Source: Humulus lupulus (lineage: Eukaryota; Streptophyta; Magnoliopsida; Rosales; Cannabaceae). From it: 64,000 bases of DNA. Below are positions 46,976 to 60,727 of this stretch, one piece after another (the stretch's first letter is position 1; each line of letters begins with the position of its first letter). The notes under the pieces were generated by a model, which saw only the letters and a list, made by a program, of their open reading frames with translations, had not been told where the DNA came from and did no database searches. Location of the stretch: the NCBI RefSeq assembly GCF_963169125.1, contig NC_084800.1:55164866-55228865 (forward strand), given 5' to 3'. Both the position numbers and the translations under genes were made by a program.

Positions 46976-47582
46976 TGTTATCCAAAAAATAGGCACGGAT
47001 GACGTGGCAGGCGATTTCTGAACACATGGCTGACACCTAGCAGAGTTATGTTAGAGTATCGACCAGTAAGACATTACAGGCGCGGCGGTTGAGTTTTTCT
47101 TACGACCAGCATGGTCGTACATTTCGCATATTTCAATATGATCTTGGGTGAATCAAAGTCAATCCCGAGATTATCTCCTATGATTCCTGATTATCCGATT
47201 AATTAGGAGAGAATATCTGTAACAAATTCATGTAATCTTCCTTGAGCCTACAAATAGAGAAAGATAGCTCAAGGGAGGGACTTTTGGGCTTTTGCTTAAT
47301 TAAAATTACATACTTACGGGAGAATTAGAGATATTTTAGTACGATTGTACTGTTTATCTCTTTGAGGTTGGTGAAACTCGAAGAACCCTAGTTCTTTGAT
47401 CACCCCTTTGAGATCTCATATCAATAATAGCTTAAGTAGACGTAGGTCATTACCGGTCTCTGGGGCCGAACCACTATAATTTCTTGCGTCCTTTACTGTT
47501 TTTGTCATTATATTCATTCCAACACATCCATCCACATCAAGCATTTTGACTCCGTGTCAGTTGACTAAAATCAGGGTCAACA
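46976..47582 (+). repeat. Tat element 3' LTR
   Basis: 607 bp, about 97% like 25325-25931. The TATA box is altered to TACAAATAG. It is followed by TSD GTAAG. Confidence 0.92.
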
Positions 47583-47587
47583 GTAAG

Positions 47588-50527
47588 CACTGGTTTGTCA
47601 TTAATCATATGAGCCAGAGCCATTATGTCCATAATGTAACGTCTTTGTGATAGCAATATGCCATGTTTATTTGGAATCACCTCCACACCTAAGAAATAGG
47701 ATAATTGACCAAAATCTTTCACTGAAAAACGATGAGCAAGAGCACTGACAAAAGTGGCAACCATTTGAGTATCATCTCCAGTGATAATTATATCATCAAC
47801 ATAGAGAAGGAGATAAGCAGATTTAAAAATAAATAATGATGTATCGGCATGAGAATTTTTTATCCCAGACTTAAAAAGAAATGTACGAAGTTCATGGTAT
47901 CAGGCATGAGGTGCTTGTTTAAGGCCATAGTTTGCTTTGCGTAGTTTGCAAACATAGGAGGGATGATCTTGGTCAATAAAACCAGGTGGTTGCTACATGA
48001 ACACATTCTCTGTAAGATGCCCCTGAAGAAAAGCATTATTCACATCAATTTCTCTCAAGTCCCATTTTTGTGAAATTGCGAGACTAAGAACAACTTGTAT
48101 GGTTGTGGGCTTGAGAACATGATTGAAAGTTTCGACATAATCGATTCCTGAGCATTGATGAAAGTCCTTTGCTACTAAGTGTGCCTTGTACTTGTGAATA
48201 GAGCCATCAGAATTACGTTTAATACGAAAAATCCATTTGCATCCGACTATGTTCTGGTTAGAAGTGGGGGACACAAGGTCCCAAGTGCCATCGCGAACTA
48301 ATGCATCATACTCTGTAGACATGGCCTGGCGCCATTGGGATCCTTAATAGATGCAGTCATTGATGTTGGTTCAAGGGCGGTGGATGTGGCAAGTTGAGTA
48401 TGCAGGTTCATTTTCTTGATGGGTTTCTGAATATTACTTCTAGCTCGTGTGGTCATGGAGTCTGAGGGGATTGGATTGGAGTCAGGTGGTGGTGAGTTTG
48501 TTAATGGTGGGTCAGGTATAGGTGTATTGGATGTTTGTGAGATGACTCTTTGGTGAGTTGCAGTGGGAGTGGATGATGGAGTTGTTGTAGGAGATTGTGT
48601 GGTTGCTTCACATGGAGTTTGCTGTGAGACTTCAACTTGAGATGGTGTTGTGAGTGGTTGTTGAGGACTTGGTGATTCAACCTGAATAGGTGGAGGTATC
48701 CATGTGGAAATAGAAACAGTTGAAGTACATTGAGGTTGTTTAGACAACTTATTAAAAGGAAATTGAGACTCAACAAATTTAACATGTCTAGAAACATATA
48801 TTTTAGAGTTTGTTGGATCCAGACAATAGTAGGCACTTTGGGTTAGCGAGTATCCTAGAAAACTACAAGGTTTGGATTTTGATTCTAGCTTAAGCCAGGG
48901 ATAGCACAGACAACCAAATGTTTTTAACTTTGAATAGTTGGGTGGGGTACGAAATATTTTTTGAAATGGAGAAAGGAGATTTAGTATGGGTGTAGGCATT
49001 TGGTTTATGAAATATACCGCAGTGGCAAATGCATAAGACAAGTAGGAGAGTGGTAGGGAAGCATGAGTGAGTAATGCAAGACCTGTTTCAACAATAAGAA
49101 GATGTATTCTTTCAAAGCATCCATTGTTCTCTGGAGTGTGAGGAGGAGTTGTCAAATGTGAAATTCCTGAGGTGGAGAGAAAGTTAGCTAGAGCAATGTA
49201 CTCACCACCATTGTTTGGATATAGAGTTTTAATGGCTAATTGAAAATATTTTTCTGTGATAGTTTTGAATCTAATAAGAACATCTTTTACTTCAGATTTT
49301 TGTTTGATCGGATAAAACCATATATACTTAGTGAAATGATCAACAAAAATAACATAGTATTTAAAGCCATTAATTGATAAAAGTGGAGAGGTCCATACAT
49401 CAGAAAATATAATTTCAAGAGGTTGAGTGGAGACAATGGTAGAGTAGGAAAAAGACATTTTGAGGCTTTTATTGCAAAGACAAGCATTACATGAGAAATC
49501 ATTTGACAATGATGATGACAATTCTAAATTATTGTTGGAAATAATATGTTTTAGGATTGGGAATGCATGATGTCCTAGTCTATGATGCCAGTCAAATGAA
49601 CTAGTTTTTATTGTGGAAAATGCAATTAAAGGAGGGAATTTGGGCAACTCATAAACACCATCTCTAGTTTGACCTCTTAGCAACGTTGCCCCCGTGCGAA
49701 GCTCCTTCACAAGAAAAAAGTCAGGTAAGAACTCTATTGAAACTTTGTTAGACCTGCAAAACTGAGATATAGAAATTAAATTCTTTTACATTGAGGGTAC
49801 ACATAAAACATTATTTAATGTAAAAGTATTGTGAGGTATTTTGAGAGAGGTGGAACCAGTGTGGGTGATAGGAAGATTGGTGTCGTCTCCGATTGTGATA
49901 TCATCATTGCCTATGTACAGAGTGTGTAACGAAGGGTTATGGAGGTCAGAGGTGACATGATGAAATGCACCAATATCCATAAGCCAAGATGGTGTGGTTG
50001 AAGGGTAGATGGCGAGATTGGCCTGTGATTGCCATGGAGGTCTTGATGTAGATGGGTTTGGTGTGGGCGACATTTGGATCGGCACGAGTCGGAATGACGG
50101 ACAATTCTTTGCTTTGTGTCCCTGGATTCTACAAATCTGACAAAGACCAAGATATGGTCTTGGAGGAGGTCGAGGGCTTTGCGAGAGCAATGAACCTGCA
50201 TTTGTAGTGGCTAATTGATGTTGATCGGTGCGGTAGGAAGGGCGCCATGTGTTTTATTGATGATTATTGGAGCGCCAATTTTTTGTGGATTTGGTAGTGG
50301 GATTGGCTGTAGCTGGAAAATGGGGAGGCGTTGGTGGTGTGGCTATTTGAAGAGATGCTTCAAAGTTGAGAAGTTTCTCATGCAACTCCTCAAAGGTAAT
50401 AGATGTATCTCTTGCTTGGACAGTAAGAACTAATTCTTTGTAACCATCACCGAGCCCATTGAGAATTTTACCTATGATGTCTTCTTCATTCATTGGAGCT
50501 CCTAAAAGGGCAAGCTCATCTGCTATG
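47588..50527 (-). pseudogene. Copia gag end, protease, integrase and RT, broken
   Basis: Minus order: gag end (MNEEDIIGKILNGLGDGYKE), zinc knuckle CQICRIQGHKAKNC, protease WLMDIGAFHHVT (canonical DSGA reads DIGA), integrase with HHRLGH, IIFSDVWTSP and YPNNGGEY (canonical Asp reads Asn). RT follows with VGCKWIFRIKRNSDG, EIDVNNAFLQG and LLLYVDDIIITG. Stops interrupt it between protease and integrase (about 49786) and in RT (about 47990 and 47900), with a frame change at about 48300. It ends at the Tat TSD and resumes at 25319. Catalytic substitutions and stops make it inactive. Confidence 0.9.
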
Positions 50528-52834
50528 TGTAACGTCCTGGTTACTCCAGAACAGTTACGGTGAACCGAAAATTTGACCCGCTACCCTAGTCCTTTGGTTA
50601 AAAACGTGCTTCTAAGTGTTATTAACAGGCTAAGGTGGAAAATCAATAAAAATGAAAGGATATATTTTATTTAATACATAAAACTATTCATGGGCCCATA
50701 AAATATTTTACAAGTTATTTACAACACAAAATGGTTATTACTGTTTTAAATTTGCAAACCCGCCGACCTAAGCGGCAAAAATAGGGTAAACCCCCTAGTT
50801 CCTCTAAGAACTCCTTGGCCGTGGTGGTCAATGGCCGCATATGTACACATCACCACCTAAGCTCTCTACTTAAGGCTAGGTGAGCTTTTCTTTCCCTTTA
50901 CCTGCACCACATAGCACCCATGAGCCAAGGCCCAGCAAGAAAACACAATATAGCATGATATAACATCAACAATGATCATAATAATCATTCAGGACTTTCA
51001 GTCCAAAACAAGTAAGTAACAGTCGCAAAAGTCACTAATTTGGGTATAGCTCCCTTTAGCCTTGTGACGATAGGGTCACTGGGGCTTAACAGATAAGTGA
51101 ACCTTTCACTAGCTTAAACAGGATAGGTGCATGATGACTAGTCACCAACATAGCCTTCCTCATGACTCTAGAGTCATAACTTTGGAACTCTGTTCCCTAG
51201 CCATGTGACAAGCAGTCACCTAGGCCTTTGGCCCTGGCTCTGAGTAACTAGTCTTAGACTAGTCAAGCGCTTATAAATTTCATTGACCTTAGGGTCGGTC
51301 CAGCATTAATGCCTTAGAGTCATTCAACGCTGATATCGATTAGATCTAATCTTCATTCCGCCCTGCGTTCAGGACGCTTATGCCGTTTCTGACTCTTAGG
51401 TCAGTGTCCCTGACTAGTCAGTGCCATATACAAGTAAACAATATTCGCTAGCATTTAATATGCAATCAATTTCCACATTTATCAACCAACACGCCTCAAT
51501 AACAATCATGCATGTCACATACACAGGGTGCAGTTTTCTTACCTCTGATTCGAGCGAGAATGAATAAAAGAACGACCCTTGAGAACGATCTGACTTTTAG
51601 TCCTTTAGCGGTCACCTAGTCATAACCAAATATGGGAAACCATCAATAAAATGATTAACAAAGGTTCCCAAACCAAGATCTAACATCCGGGACATCAATC
51701 CCCACTAATCCGGGTAGTAGGAACCATCCCGAGGCCTAAATCCAAGTTCCTGGGGCCAAAACACTCAAATGGGCTCAAACCTGACCAAGGGCTGCGGCCC
51801 TAACACCTTGGGCCGAGGCCCCCAGCCAATCCAAGAGCAAGGGACACGGTGCCCAACACCTAGGACCGCGGCGCCCAGCAAAGGAAAAATTGCTCCACCT
51901 GCTTCTTCGAGCTAAGGCCACGGTGCCCAAGAACAGGGTCGCGGCCCCCAACCTAGAGCCATCCCCAAACACGTTTTCCTTCATCCTAAACCTCCCAAAA
52001 ACATGCCTAAACACTTCCAAATCATCAAATCAATGTTCCCAAGCTTCCCAATGATCCAAAACCATCAAATCCCGAGGTTCAATCGAACCAAAAACTCAAC
52101 GATTCACAAAATCCAATTCTAAGCTTAGAAACTCTAAAAACTCAAAACTTAAAACTTAGATTACCTTTGATTGGGTTGTTTCTCGTCAAATCTTTCGGTC
52201 AAGAAGCTTCTAATCTTTCCTATGATCGTTATGCCTCGATCCTCGCTTGATTTCGACTCCTAAAACTCGAGATTTCTTCAAAAATGCTTCGAACAGTAAA
52301 ATGAACTAACGGGAAAAGAACGAGAGGTTTTCTAACGTACGTTCTATCTGACAAGTTACTTCAAGCTTAAGTAACCTTAAATAAAACCTAGTGCTCGGGG
52401 TCCCAAAAACACCCCCGGGGACATTATAGTCAAAATTCCCAGAATTTCCTCATGATCTCAATAACTCCCAATTTATCATCAAATAACATTCTCATAATTC
52501 AATATCCCAATAAAAGACCCCCGTTATGACAAAACCGCTAATCCATAATATAAGACCGTCTCCGCCGAATAGCTCGAATATATCTCCATAATAATGGAAT
52601 CTCATTCACAAATCACAATATGCACCCAAATATACAAATATGCCCTCAACGAGCCAAATTACCAAAACACCCTAATAATCAAATGTGGACCCACATGCAT
52701 GCATATAACATCATATTATAATATAATTCACATAAACATGCATATATTCATTTAATGGCATAATTAAACAGTTATGGCCCTCCCGGCCTACTAATCCAGC
52801 CATTAAACCGCATTAGGGACTTCGGGGCATTACA
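50528..52834 (-). repeat. Element C 3' LTR
   Basis: On minus TGTAATGCCCC..GTTACA. Internal blocks include GACTCTAGAGTC-type palindromes and a GC-rich GGGCCGCGGC segment near 51800-51950. Matches 57858-60152 with scattered substitutions and small indels. Confidence 0.9.
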
Positions 52835-52870
52835 ACTATCCCCTCCTTACAGAAATTTCGTCCTCAAAAT

Positions 52871-55800
52871 TTACCTGAACAGCTCGGGATACTGACTCTG
52901 CATATCTGACTCCAGCTCCCAGGTCACTTCCTCGACCTTGCTGTTCCTCCACAACACCTTAACCAAAGGTATTGTCTTATTCTTGAGGACTTTATCCTTT
53001 CTGTCAAGTATCTGAATTGGCTGCTCCTCAAAGGAGAGATCTGGCTCAAGCTCCAGATCTTCATAGCTCAAAATATGACTCACATCAGATACATACCTCT
53101 GAAGAGCTGATACATGGAACACATTATGCATGACTGACAACGCCGGAGGCAAGCCCAATCTATAAGCCACTTGACCAACCTTCTCCAGGATCTCAAATGG
53201 ACCTACAAATCTAGGGCTCAGCTTGCCTTTTTTCCCAAACCTTCTCACCCATTTCCATGGCAAGACTCTAATGAAGACATAGTCTCCCACTTGGAACTCC
53301 ACGTTTCTACGCTTGGGATCTTCATAGCTCTTCTGCCTACTCTGAGAAGCGAGCATCCGAGCTCTAATTTTCTCAATGGCCTCACTGGTCCTCTGAACTG
53401 CCTCAGGACCCCAAGTATCTCCTTTCACCTGTCTCATCCCAATGAATGGGAGATCTGCACTTCCTACCATACAACATCTCATAAGGTGCAACTCCAATGG
53501 TAGACTGATAACTGTTGTTGTAGGAGAATTCTATCAAAGGTAGATACTTACTCCAAGATCCACCAAAGTCCAACACACATGCTTGCAGCATGTCTTCCAA
53601 TATCTGGATCATCCTCTCAGATTTCCCATCTGTCTGAGGATGATAAGCAGTACTGAACTTCAACTGTGACCCCATGGCCTTCTGTAGACTTCCTCAGAAC
53701 TTGGAAGTAAAAGTAGGGTCCCGATCTGACATGATCGACCTAGGCGCTCCATGGAGGCGCACGATCTCTCTCACATAGAGATCTGCATACTGGCAGAAAG
53801 TGAGCTGACTTGGTGTAGCGATCCACTACCATCCAAATAGAATCATGCTGACCAACAGTCCTGGGTAAGCCCACCACGAAATCCATCGTGATATCCTCCC
53901 ACTTCCACTCTGGGATATCCAGAGGCTGCAACAACCCTGTCGGCCTCTGATGCTCAGCCTTGACCTGCTGACATGTCAAGCACTTAGCTACATACTCTAC
54001 TACATCTCTCTTCATCCCCGCCCACCAATACAACAATCTCACATCCTGATACATCTTCGTGGTGCCTGGATGCAAAGAGTAAGGTGTAGTATGAGATTCA
54101 TCCAGAATCTCTCGCCTCAAAGCAGTGTCTAATGGAACACATATCCGTCCCTTGTATCTCAACAAGTCCAACTCAGACACTGTATAATCTCTGGATGCTT
54201 TAGCCAGAACATCCTCTCTGATCTTGATCAGTTGTGGATCACTCAACTGACCCTCTTTAATTCTCTCCAACAGCGTAGACTGCAGCGTAATATTAGCCAA
54301 TTGGCCCACCAGTAACTCTATACCAACTCTGGTCACATCGTCAGCTAACTCCCTGACTATCAGCCTCATACCATGAATCTGTCCCGGACCCTTCCGGCTT
54401 AAAGCATCAGCTACCACGTTGGCCTTTCCTGGATGATACAGAATCTCACAACCATAATCTTTTACTAACTCCAACCAACGCCTTTGTCTCATGTTTAAAT
54501 CTTTCTGAGTGAAGAAGTATTTCAGGCTCTTGTGGTCATTATAGATCTTACACTTCTCTCCATAGAGATAATGCCTCCATAGCTTTAAAGCAAAGACCAC
54601 AGCTGCCAACTCTAAATCATGATTGGGATATCTCTTTTCATACTCCTTCAACTGACGAGAAGCATAAGCAATTACCTTCTCTGACTGCATCAGAACACAA
54701 CCCAAACCCTGATGAGAAGCATCACAATAAATCACAAACTTCTCTTGATCTATCGGAAGATTTGGAATCGGAGCTGTAATCAATCTCTGCTTCAGTTCTT
54801 GGAAGCTGTTCTCACATTTATCTGACCACACAAATTTCTGGCTCTTGCGTGTCAGCTCAGTCAATGCAGTAGCAATCTTTGAGAACCCTTCCACGAAACG
54901 CCTATAGTAACCTGCTAATCCAAGGAAACTTCTAACCTCAGAAGAATTCTTTGGCCTCAGCCAATCTCTGACCGCTTCAATCTTCGCTGGATCTACCTTA
55001 ATCCCCTCCTTACTAACAATGTGCCCAAGAAAGGATACCTGAGATAACCAAAACTCACATTTCTTGAATTTTGCAAACAGTCTGTGTTCCCTCGGTCTCT
55101 GTAGAACCAACCGCAGATGCTGCTCATGCTCTGACTCAGACTGAGAATATACCAGAATATCATTGATGAAGACGATCACAAACTGGTCCAGATAATCCTT
55201 GAACACTCTGTTCATCATATCCATAAAAGCAGCAGGGGCATTAGTCAATCCAAATGACATAACTAAGAACTCATAATCCCCATACCTGGTACGGAAAGCA
55301 GTCTTTGGTATATCTCCTTCCTTGACCCTCAACTGATGATAACAGAACGAATGTCAATCTTTGAGAATACCTTCTTACCTTGCAACTGATCAAACAGATC
55401 ATCTATCCTTGGCAAAGGATACTTATTCTTAATTGTCAACTTATTCAGTTCTTTGTAGTCAATACACATTCTCAGAGAACCATTATTCTTCTTTACAAAC
55501 AGAACTAGCGCACCCCAAGGTGAGAAGCTAGGTCTGATAAAACCCAAATCCAATAGTTCTTGCAACTGTACCTTTAATTCTTTCAACTCAGCTGGGGCCA
55601 TTCTGTAAGGCGTTCTACACACTAGCTCCGTCCCTGGTGCTAGTTCTATAACGAACTCAATTTCTCTATGTGGTGGCAACCCTAGCAAATCTTCTGGAAA
55701 CACATCCAGGAATTCACATACAAGTCTAGTCTCTTCTGGTCTCACTGGAACGACCTGAGTGGTATCAACCACATTGGTTAAGAATCCAATACAACCTACT

Positions 55801-57413
55801 TGCAATAAATCCCTAGCCCTCAATACAGAAATCATAGGAAAGCGAGGTCCATGCACAGCACCAACAAACACAAAAAGATCCTTACCTTCAGGCTCAAAGG
55901 TGACCATCTTCCTCCTGCAATCAATGGTTGCCCCATACTTTGCCAACCAGTCCATACCCAATATCATGTCGAAGTCAGTCACAACCAACTCTATCAAATC
56001 CACTGACAACTCTCTGCTCTCTACTGTCACTGGCAAAGATCTGACCCATCTCCTGGATACCACTAACTCTCCAGTGGGTAACAAAGTTCCAAACCCCACA
56101 GCATAAAAATCACAAGGTCTACACAGTCTATCAATAATACTACTAGCAACAAAAGAGTGTGTAGCACCAGAATCAATCAATACATTATAAGGGGTTCCAG
56201 CACTAAGAAGTTGACCTGTAACAACTGAGGGAGAAACCTTAGCTTCTGCTTGAGTCAATGCGAACACTCGAGCTGGGGCCGAGCTGTCCGCTTTCCTGGG
56301 TTCTTCTTTTCTTGCCTTAGGGCAATCCTTTTTAAGATGACCCACTGCTCCACATGAGAAGCAAGCCCTTGCCCTACACTCTCCCAAATGATGTCTCTTG
56401 CATCTAGGACATTCAGGATAAGACTTCCAAGCTAAACTACCACCTGGACGACCCATTGAAATACCACGGGGCCGCCTATCAGGACCTGGAACTGGGAATG
56501 TGTCAGGAACCTTCCTCTTCTGCTCACTGGGGCCTATACCCCTACCAGAACCCACAAATGGAGGACCTGTCCTCCTGAAATCCTTTCTGGCTGCACTGTC
56601 TCGTCAGATCCTGTTCTCTGCACTCTCAGCTGTGAGTGCCTTCTCAACCACCTGTGCCTAGGTAGTAATCCCAGCCACAGTGGTGATACATACATCACGG
56701 GCTAATATGGGTTGTAGCCCCTACAAAAATCTTTCTCTCTTGGTCCCATCAGTGGGCACTAGCTCCATGGAAAATTTGGCCAAACGATCAAATTTCAAGG
56801 CATACTCAGTGACTGACAAACTTCCCTGAAGTAGCCTAATGAATTCCTCAGCTTTAGCTGCCCTGATGGCATCATTGTAATATTTCTCATTGAACAGAGT
56901 TTGAAACTCTTCCCAACTCAGGGCATTAACATTCTTGGTCTGGGTAATAACCTCCCACCAAATTCGAGCATCCTCCCGAAACATATAGGTGGCACAGGCC
57001 ACCCTCTCATTACTAGATACCCTCATGAAATCAAGGATAGTGGTAATCATACTCATCCATTGTTCTGCCTTGGCAGGATCTGCACTACCCTCAAATACTG
57101 GAGGTTGTTGCTTCCTAAACCTTTCATAAAGAGGCTCCCATTTATTTCCAACCTCAGGCAGATGCTATGCTGCTGGCACCGACACAGGAGGTGCCTTTGA
57201 TACACTAGCCACTGCAAGAACTTGCTGCTGTCTCAGGAGACGAAGCTCTTCTCCCTGTCTTAAGACTATTGTCTGCAGATCACTGATTATCTGCTGCCAC
57301 TTTACAGGAGCTGGCTGTGGAATCTGTGACTGGTCATTTTCCTGACCTTGGCTATTATTATTCTGGGCTTGATCACTTTGTCCAGCTGACGTATCTGTCT
57401 GCCCTGGATTCAT
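52871..57413 (-). pseudogene. Element C gag-pol, heavily broken
   Basis: Gag starts at 57413 (MNPGQTD) with a Gln-rich N terminus and a stop at 57165. Gag core ATYMFREDARIWWEV; more stops between 56720 and 56560; knuckle [14 protein letters not shown]; protease [34 protein letters not shown], with a 1-bp deletion near 55340. The RT active site reads [10 protein letters not shown] where FIDD is expected. RNase [17 protein letters not shown]; integrase [18 protein letters not shown], with a short deletion near 53795, a TGA for Trp near 53695 and a frameshift near 53410; tail VKVLWRNSKVEEVTWE. It is not functional. Confidence 0.9.
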
Positions 57414-57842
57414 TCTTATTTGTTATACCTTGCTGAAACATTGATCACTACGGCCAGTCAGGTAGTAATAACTAAACCTCTTGCCGCCTTACGGTCCAAG
57501 AACATGCAGACAATTATCATATTCCACAGTCATACAATATATAGGCAGATACATGTTTATAGCATTTAGCACTTAGCATGTATCACATAATAATTCACAA
57601 TCAACCATACTAATAAGTATGTTCGAGCAATCTCATTACTAATTAGCACACATTTGCTGAGGATATAATATTTCAGGGCACAGGTTTAACATGGTATCTC
57701 ATGCATACAGGTAAAGCATATATACTATATTTAAGCAGTTATACATATAACTACATAAATAGTTACCAAACCATGAGCCGAGCTTGACTTCAGTGATGTG
57801 TGTACATGCCCAGCCAGTCTACAGGAACCCTAACCTTGGCAT
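57414..57842 (-). other. 5' leader of element C
   Basis: Non-coding, about 440 bp between the primer site and gag. It contains no equivalent of the extra reading frame seen in element A. Confidence 0.6.
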
Positions 57843-57854
57843 GCTCTGATACCA
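57843..57854 (-). other. Primer-binding site of element C
   Basis: The minus strand reads TGGTATCAGAGC, three bases inside the 5' LTR edge at 57858; it is complementary to initiator tRNA-Met. Confidence 0.9.
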
Positions 57855-57857
57855 AGT

Positions 57858-60152
57858 TGTAACACCCTGGTTACCCCAGAACAGTTACGGTGAACGGTGA
57901 ACCAGAAATTTGACCCGCTACCCGAGTCATTTGGTTAAAAACGTGCTTCTAAGTGTTATTAACAGGCTAAGGTGGAAAATCAATAAAAATGAACGAATAT
58001 ATTTTATTTAATACATAAAACTGTTCATGGGCCCATAAAATATTTTACAAGTTATTTACAACACAAAATGGTCATTACTGTTTTAAATTTACAAACCCGC
58101 CGACCTAAGCGGCAAAAATAGGGTAAACCCCCTAGTTCCTTTGAGAACTCCTTGGTCGTGGTGGTCAAGTGGCCGCATATGTACACATCACCACCTAAGC
58201 TCTCCACTCAAGGCTGGGTGAGCTCTTCTTTCCCTTTACCTGTACCACATAGCATCCATGAGCCAAGGCCCAGCAAGAAAACACAATATAGCATGATATA
58301 ATATCAACAATGATCATAATAATCATTCAGGACTTTTAGTCCAAAAAAAGTAAGTGACAGTCGCAAAAGTCACTAAGTTGGGTATAGCTCCCTTTATCCT
58401 TGTGACGATAGGGTCACCGGGGCTTAACAGATAAGTGAACATTTCACTAGCTTAAACAGGATAGGTGCATGATGACTAGTCACCAACATAACCTTCCTCA
58501 TGACTCTAGAGTCATAACTTTGGAACTCTGTTCCCTAGCCATGTGACAAGCAGTCACCTAGGCCTTTGGCCCTAGCTCTGAGTAATTAGTCTTAGACTAG
58601 TCAAGCGCTTATAAATTTCATTGACCTTAGGGTCGGTCCAGCATTAATGCCTTAGAGTCATTCAACGCTGATATCGATTAGATCTAATCTTCATTTCGCC
58701 CTGCGTTTAGGACGCTTATGCCGTTTCTGACTCTTAGGTCAGTGTCCCTGACTAGTCAGTATCATATACAAGTAAAAAATATTCACTAGCATTTAATATG
58801 CAATAAATGTCCACATTTATCAACCAACATGCCTCAATAACAATTATGCATGTCACATACACATGGTGCAGTTTTCTTACCTCTAATTCGAGCGAGAATG
58901 AATAAAAGAACGACCCTTGAGAATGATCTGACTTTTAGTCCTTTAGCGGTCACCTAGTCATAACCAAATATGGGACACCATCAATAAAATGATTAACAAA
59001 GGTTCCCAAACCAAGATCTAACCTCCAGGACATCAATCCCGACTAATCCGGGTAGTAGGAACCATCCCGAGGCCTAAAACCAAGTTCCTAGGGCCAAAAC
59101 ACTCGAACGAGAACAAACCTGACCAAGGGCTGCGGCCCTAACACCTTGGGTCGCGGCCCCCAACCACTCCCGGAACAAGGGCTGCGGCGCCCAGCAAAGG
59201 CAAAATCGCTCCACCTGCTTCTTCGAGCTAGGGCCGCGGCACCGAAGAACAGGGCCGCGGCCCCCAACCTAGAGCCATCCCCAAACACGTTTTCCTTCAT
59301 CCCAAACCTCCCAAAAACATGCCTAAACACTTCCAAATCATCAAATAAAAGTTCCCAAGCTTCCCAATGATCCAAAACCATCAAATCCCGAGGTTCAATC
59401 GAACCAAAAAACTCAACAATTCACAAAATCCAATTCTAAGCTTAGAAACTCTAAAAACTCAAAACTTAAAACTTAGATTTCCTTTGATTGGGTTGTTTCT
59501 CGTCAAATCCTTCGGTCAAGAAGCTTCTAATCTCTCCTATGATCGCTATGCCTTGATCCTCGCTTGATTCTGACTCCTAGAACTCGAGATTTCTTCGAAA
59601 ATGCTTCGAACGGTAAAATGAACTAACGGGAAAAGAACGAGAGGTTTTCTAACGTACGTTCTATCTGACAAGCTACTTTAAGCTTAAGTAACCTCAAATA
59701 AAACCTAGTGCTCGGGGTCCCAAAAACACCCCCAGGGACATTATAGTCAAAATTACAAGAATTTCCTCATGATCTCAATAACTCCCAATTTATCATCAAA
59801 TAACATTCTCATAACTCAATATCCCAATAAAAGACCCCCGTTATGACAAAACCGCTAATCCATAATATAAGACCGTCTCATGCCGAATAGCTCGAATATA
59901 TCTCCATAATAATGGAATCTCATTCACAAATCACAATATGCACCCAAATATACAAATATGCCCTCAACGGGCCAAATTATCAAAACACCCTAATAATCAA
60001 ATGTGGACCCACATGCATGCATATAACATCATATTATAATATAATTCACATAAACATGCATATATTCATTTAATGGCATAATTAAATAGTTATGGCCCTC
60101 CCAGCCTACTAATCCAGCCATTAAACCGCATTAGGGACTTCGGGGCATTACA
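57858..60152 (-). repeat. Element C 5' LTR
   Basis: 2295 bp. It pairs with 50528-52834 and ends GGGGCATTACA on plus, next to TSD CTTTG. Confidence 0.9.
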
Positions 60153-60651
60153 CTTTGGTTTTGACTTGTTGCATGAATTCAGTGATGTTGAGAGAGATTT
60201 TTGTGACATTTTTGAGCTGGGTTTTGATTTGTTTGATGCGACCACGAGAGGGTTTGGCATATGTGTTATCGAGAATAGTCCAAGCTTGTCTTGAGGTTTT
60301 GGTTTGGGCTATGAAAGGAATGATTGTTGGTGAGGTGGAGCCAATGATGGCGTTTAAGATTATTTGATCTTGGCGAATCCAAACATTATAAGCAGGATTT
60401 GGTGTGGATGTTTCTGAATTTGTACTGGTTGTATCTAAATTTGTAATAGTTGCTGGGGGACATGGTTTGGAGCCATCGACATAGCCTAAAATGTCATATC
60501 CAATGAAGAGACTTTGGAATTGGAGCTTCCAAGAAAGGTAATTAGTAGAGTTTAGTTTGAGTGGGGTTTGTGCAGCAACATTGATGCTGATGAGAGTCTT
60601 GTTTGATTCGTTGGTGTTGAGAATGGTAGGACTGGTGTTGTTATTGGCCAT
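60153..60651 (-). pseudogene. Copia gag N-terminal part
   Basis: The start Met at 60651 opens MANNNTSPTILN. It holds LNSTNYLSWKLQFQSLFIGY and DGSKPCPP, then TSRQAWTILDNTYAKPSRGR and LNITEFMQQVKTK, typical of Copia gag (UBN2 type). An upstream Met at 60762 in the same frame lies in the leader/LTR and is unlikely to be used. The frame is cut by element C and resumes at 50522. Confidence 0.88.
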
Positions 60652-60727
60652 TAGAGGGGAATACAGGGAAGAAAAAAAGAGAAAAAATTGATAATGATGA
60701 TTGGATCGATTTAAGGCTCTAATACAA
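60652..60727 (-). other. Copia leader with degenerate primer-binding site
   Basis: On minus, TTGTATTAGAGCCTTAAA follows the 5' LTR edge. It is close to TGGTATCAGAGC with two changes. Confidence 0.65.

Larger units (their letters stand above)
25325..47582 (+). mobile_element. Ty3/Gypsy Tat-lineage retrotransposon nested in the Copia pol gene
   Basis: Two 607-bp LTRs (TGTTATCC..GGTCAACA) are flanked by the perfect TSD GTAAG (25320-25324 and 47583-47587), which splits the Copia frame precisely. The order is LTR, gag, protease, RT, RNase H, a second archaeal-type RNase H, then integrase remnant, an antisense gene, PPT and LTR. The dual RNase H and the antisense gene downstream of integrase are Tat-lineage traits. 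It contains Tekay-like element A (30662-40312) and a solo LTR (44160-46512). Its own sequence totals about 10 kb. It is inactive. Confidence 0.92.
50528..60152 (-). mobile_element. Tekay-like Gypsy element C nested in the Copia gag
   Basis: LTRs are 50528-52834 (2307 bp) and 57858-60152 (2295 bp). The TSD copies differ by one base (CTATG at 50523-50527, CTTTG at 60153-60157). Removing the element restores the Copia gag frame (QQVKTK then ADELALLG). The minus strand has PBS TGGTATCAGAGC after the right LTR and PPT GGAGGGGATAGT before the left LTR. About 4% divergence between LTRs in the first ~330 bp makes it older than element A. Confidence 0.92.
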
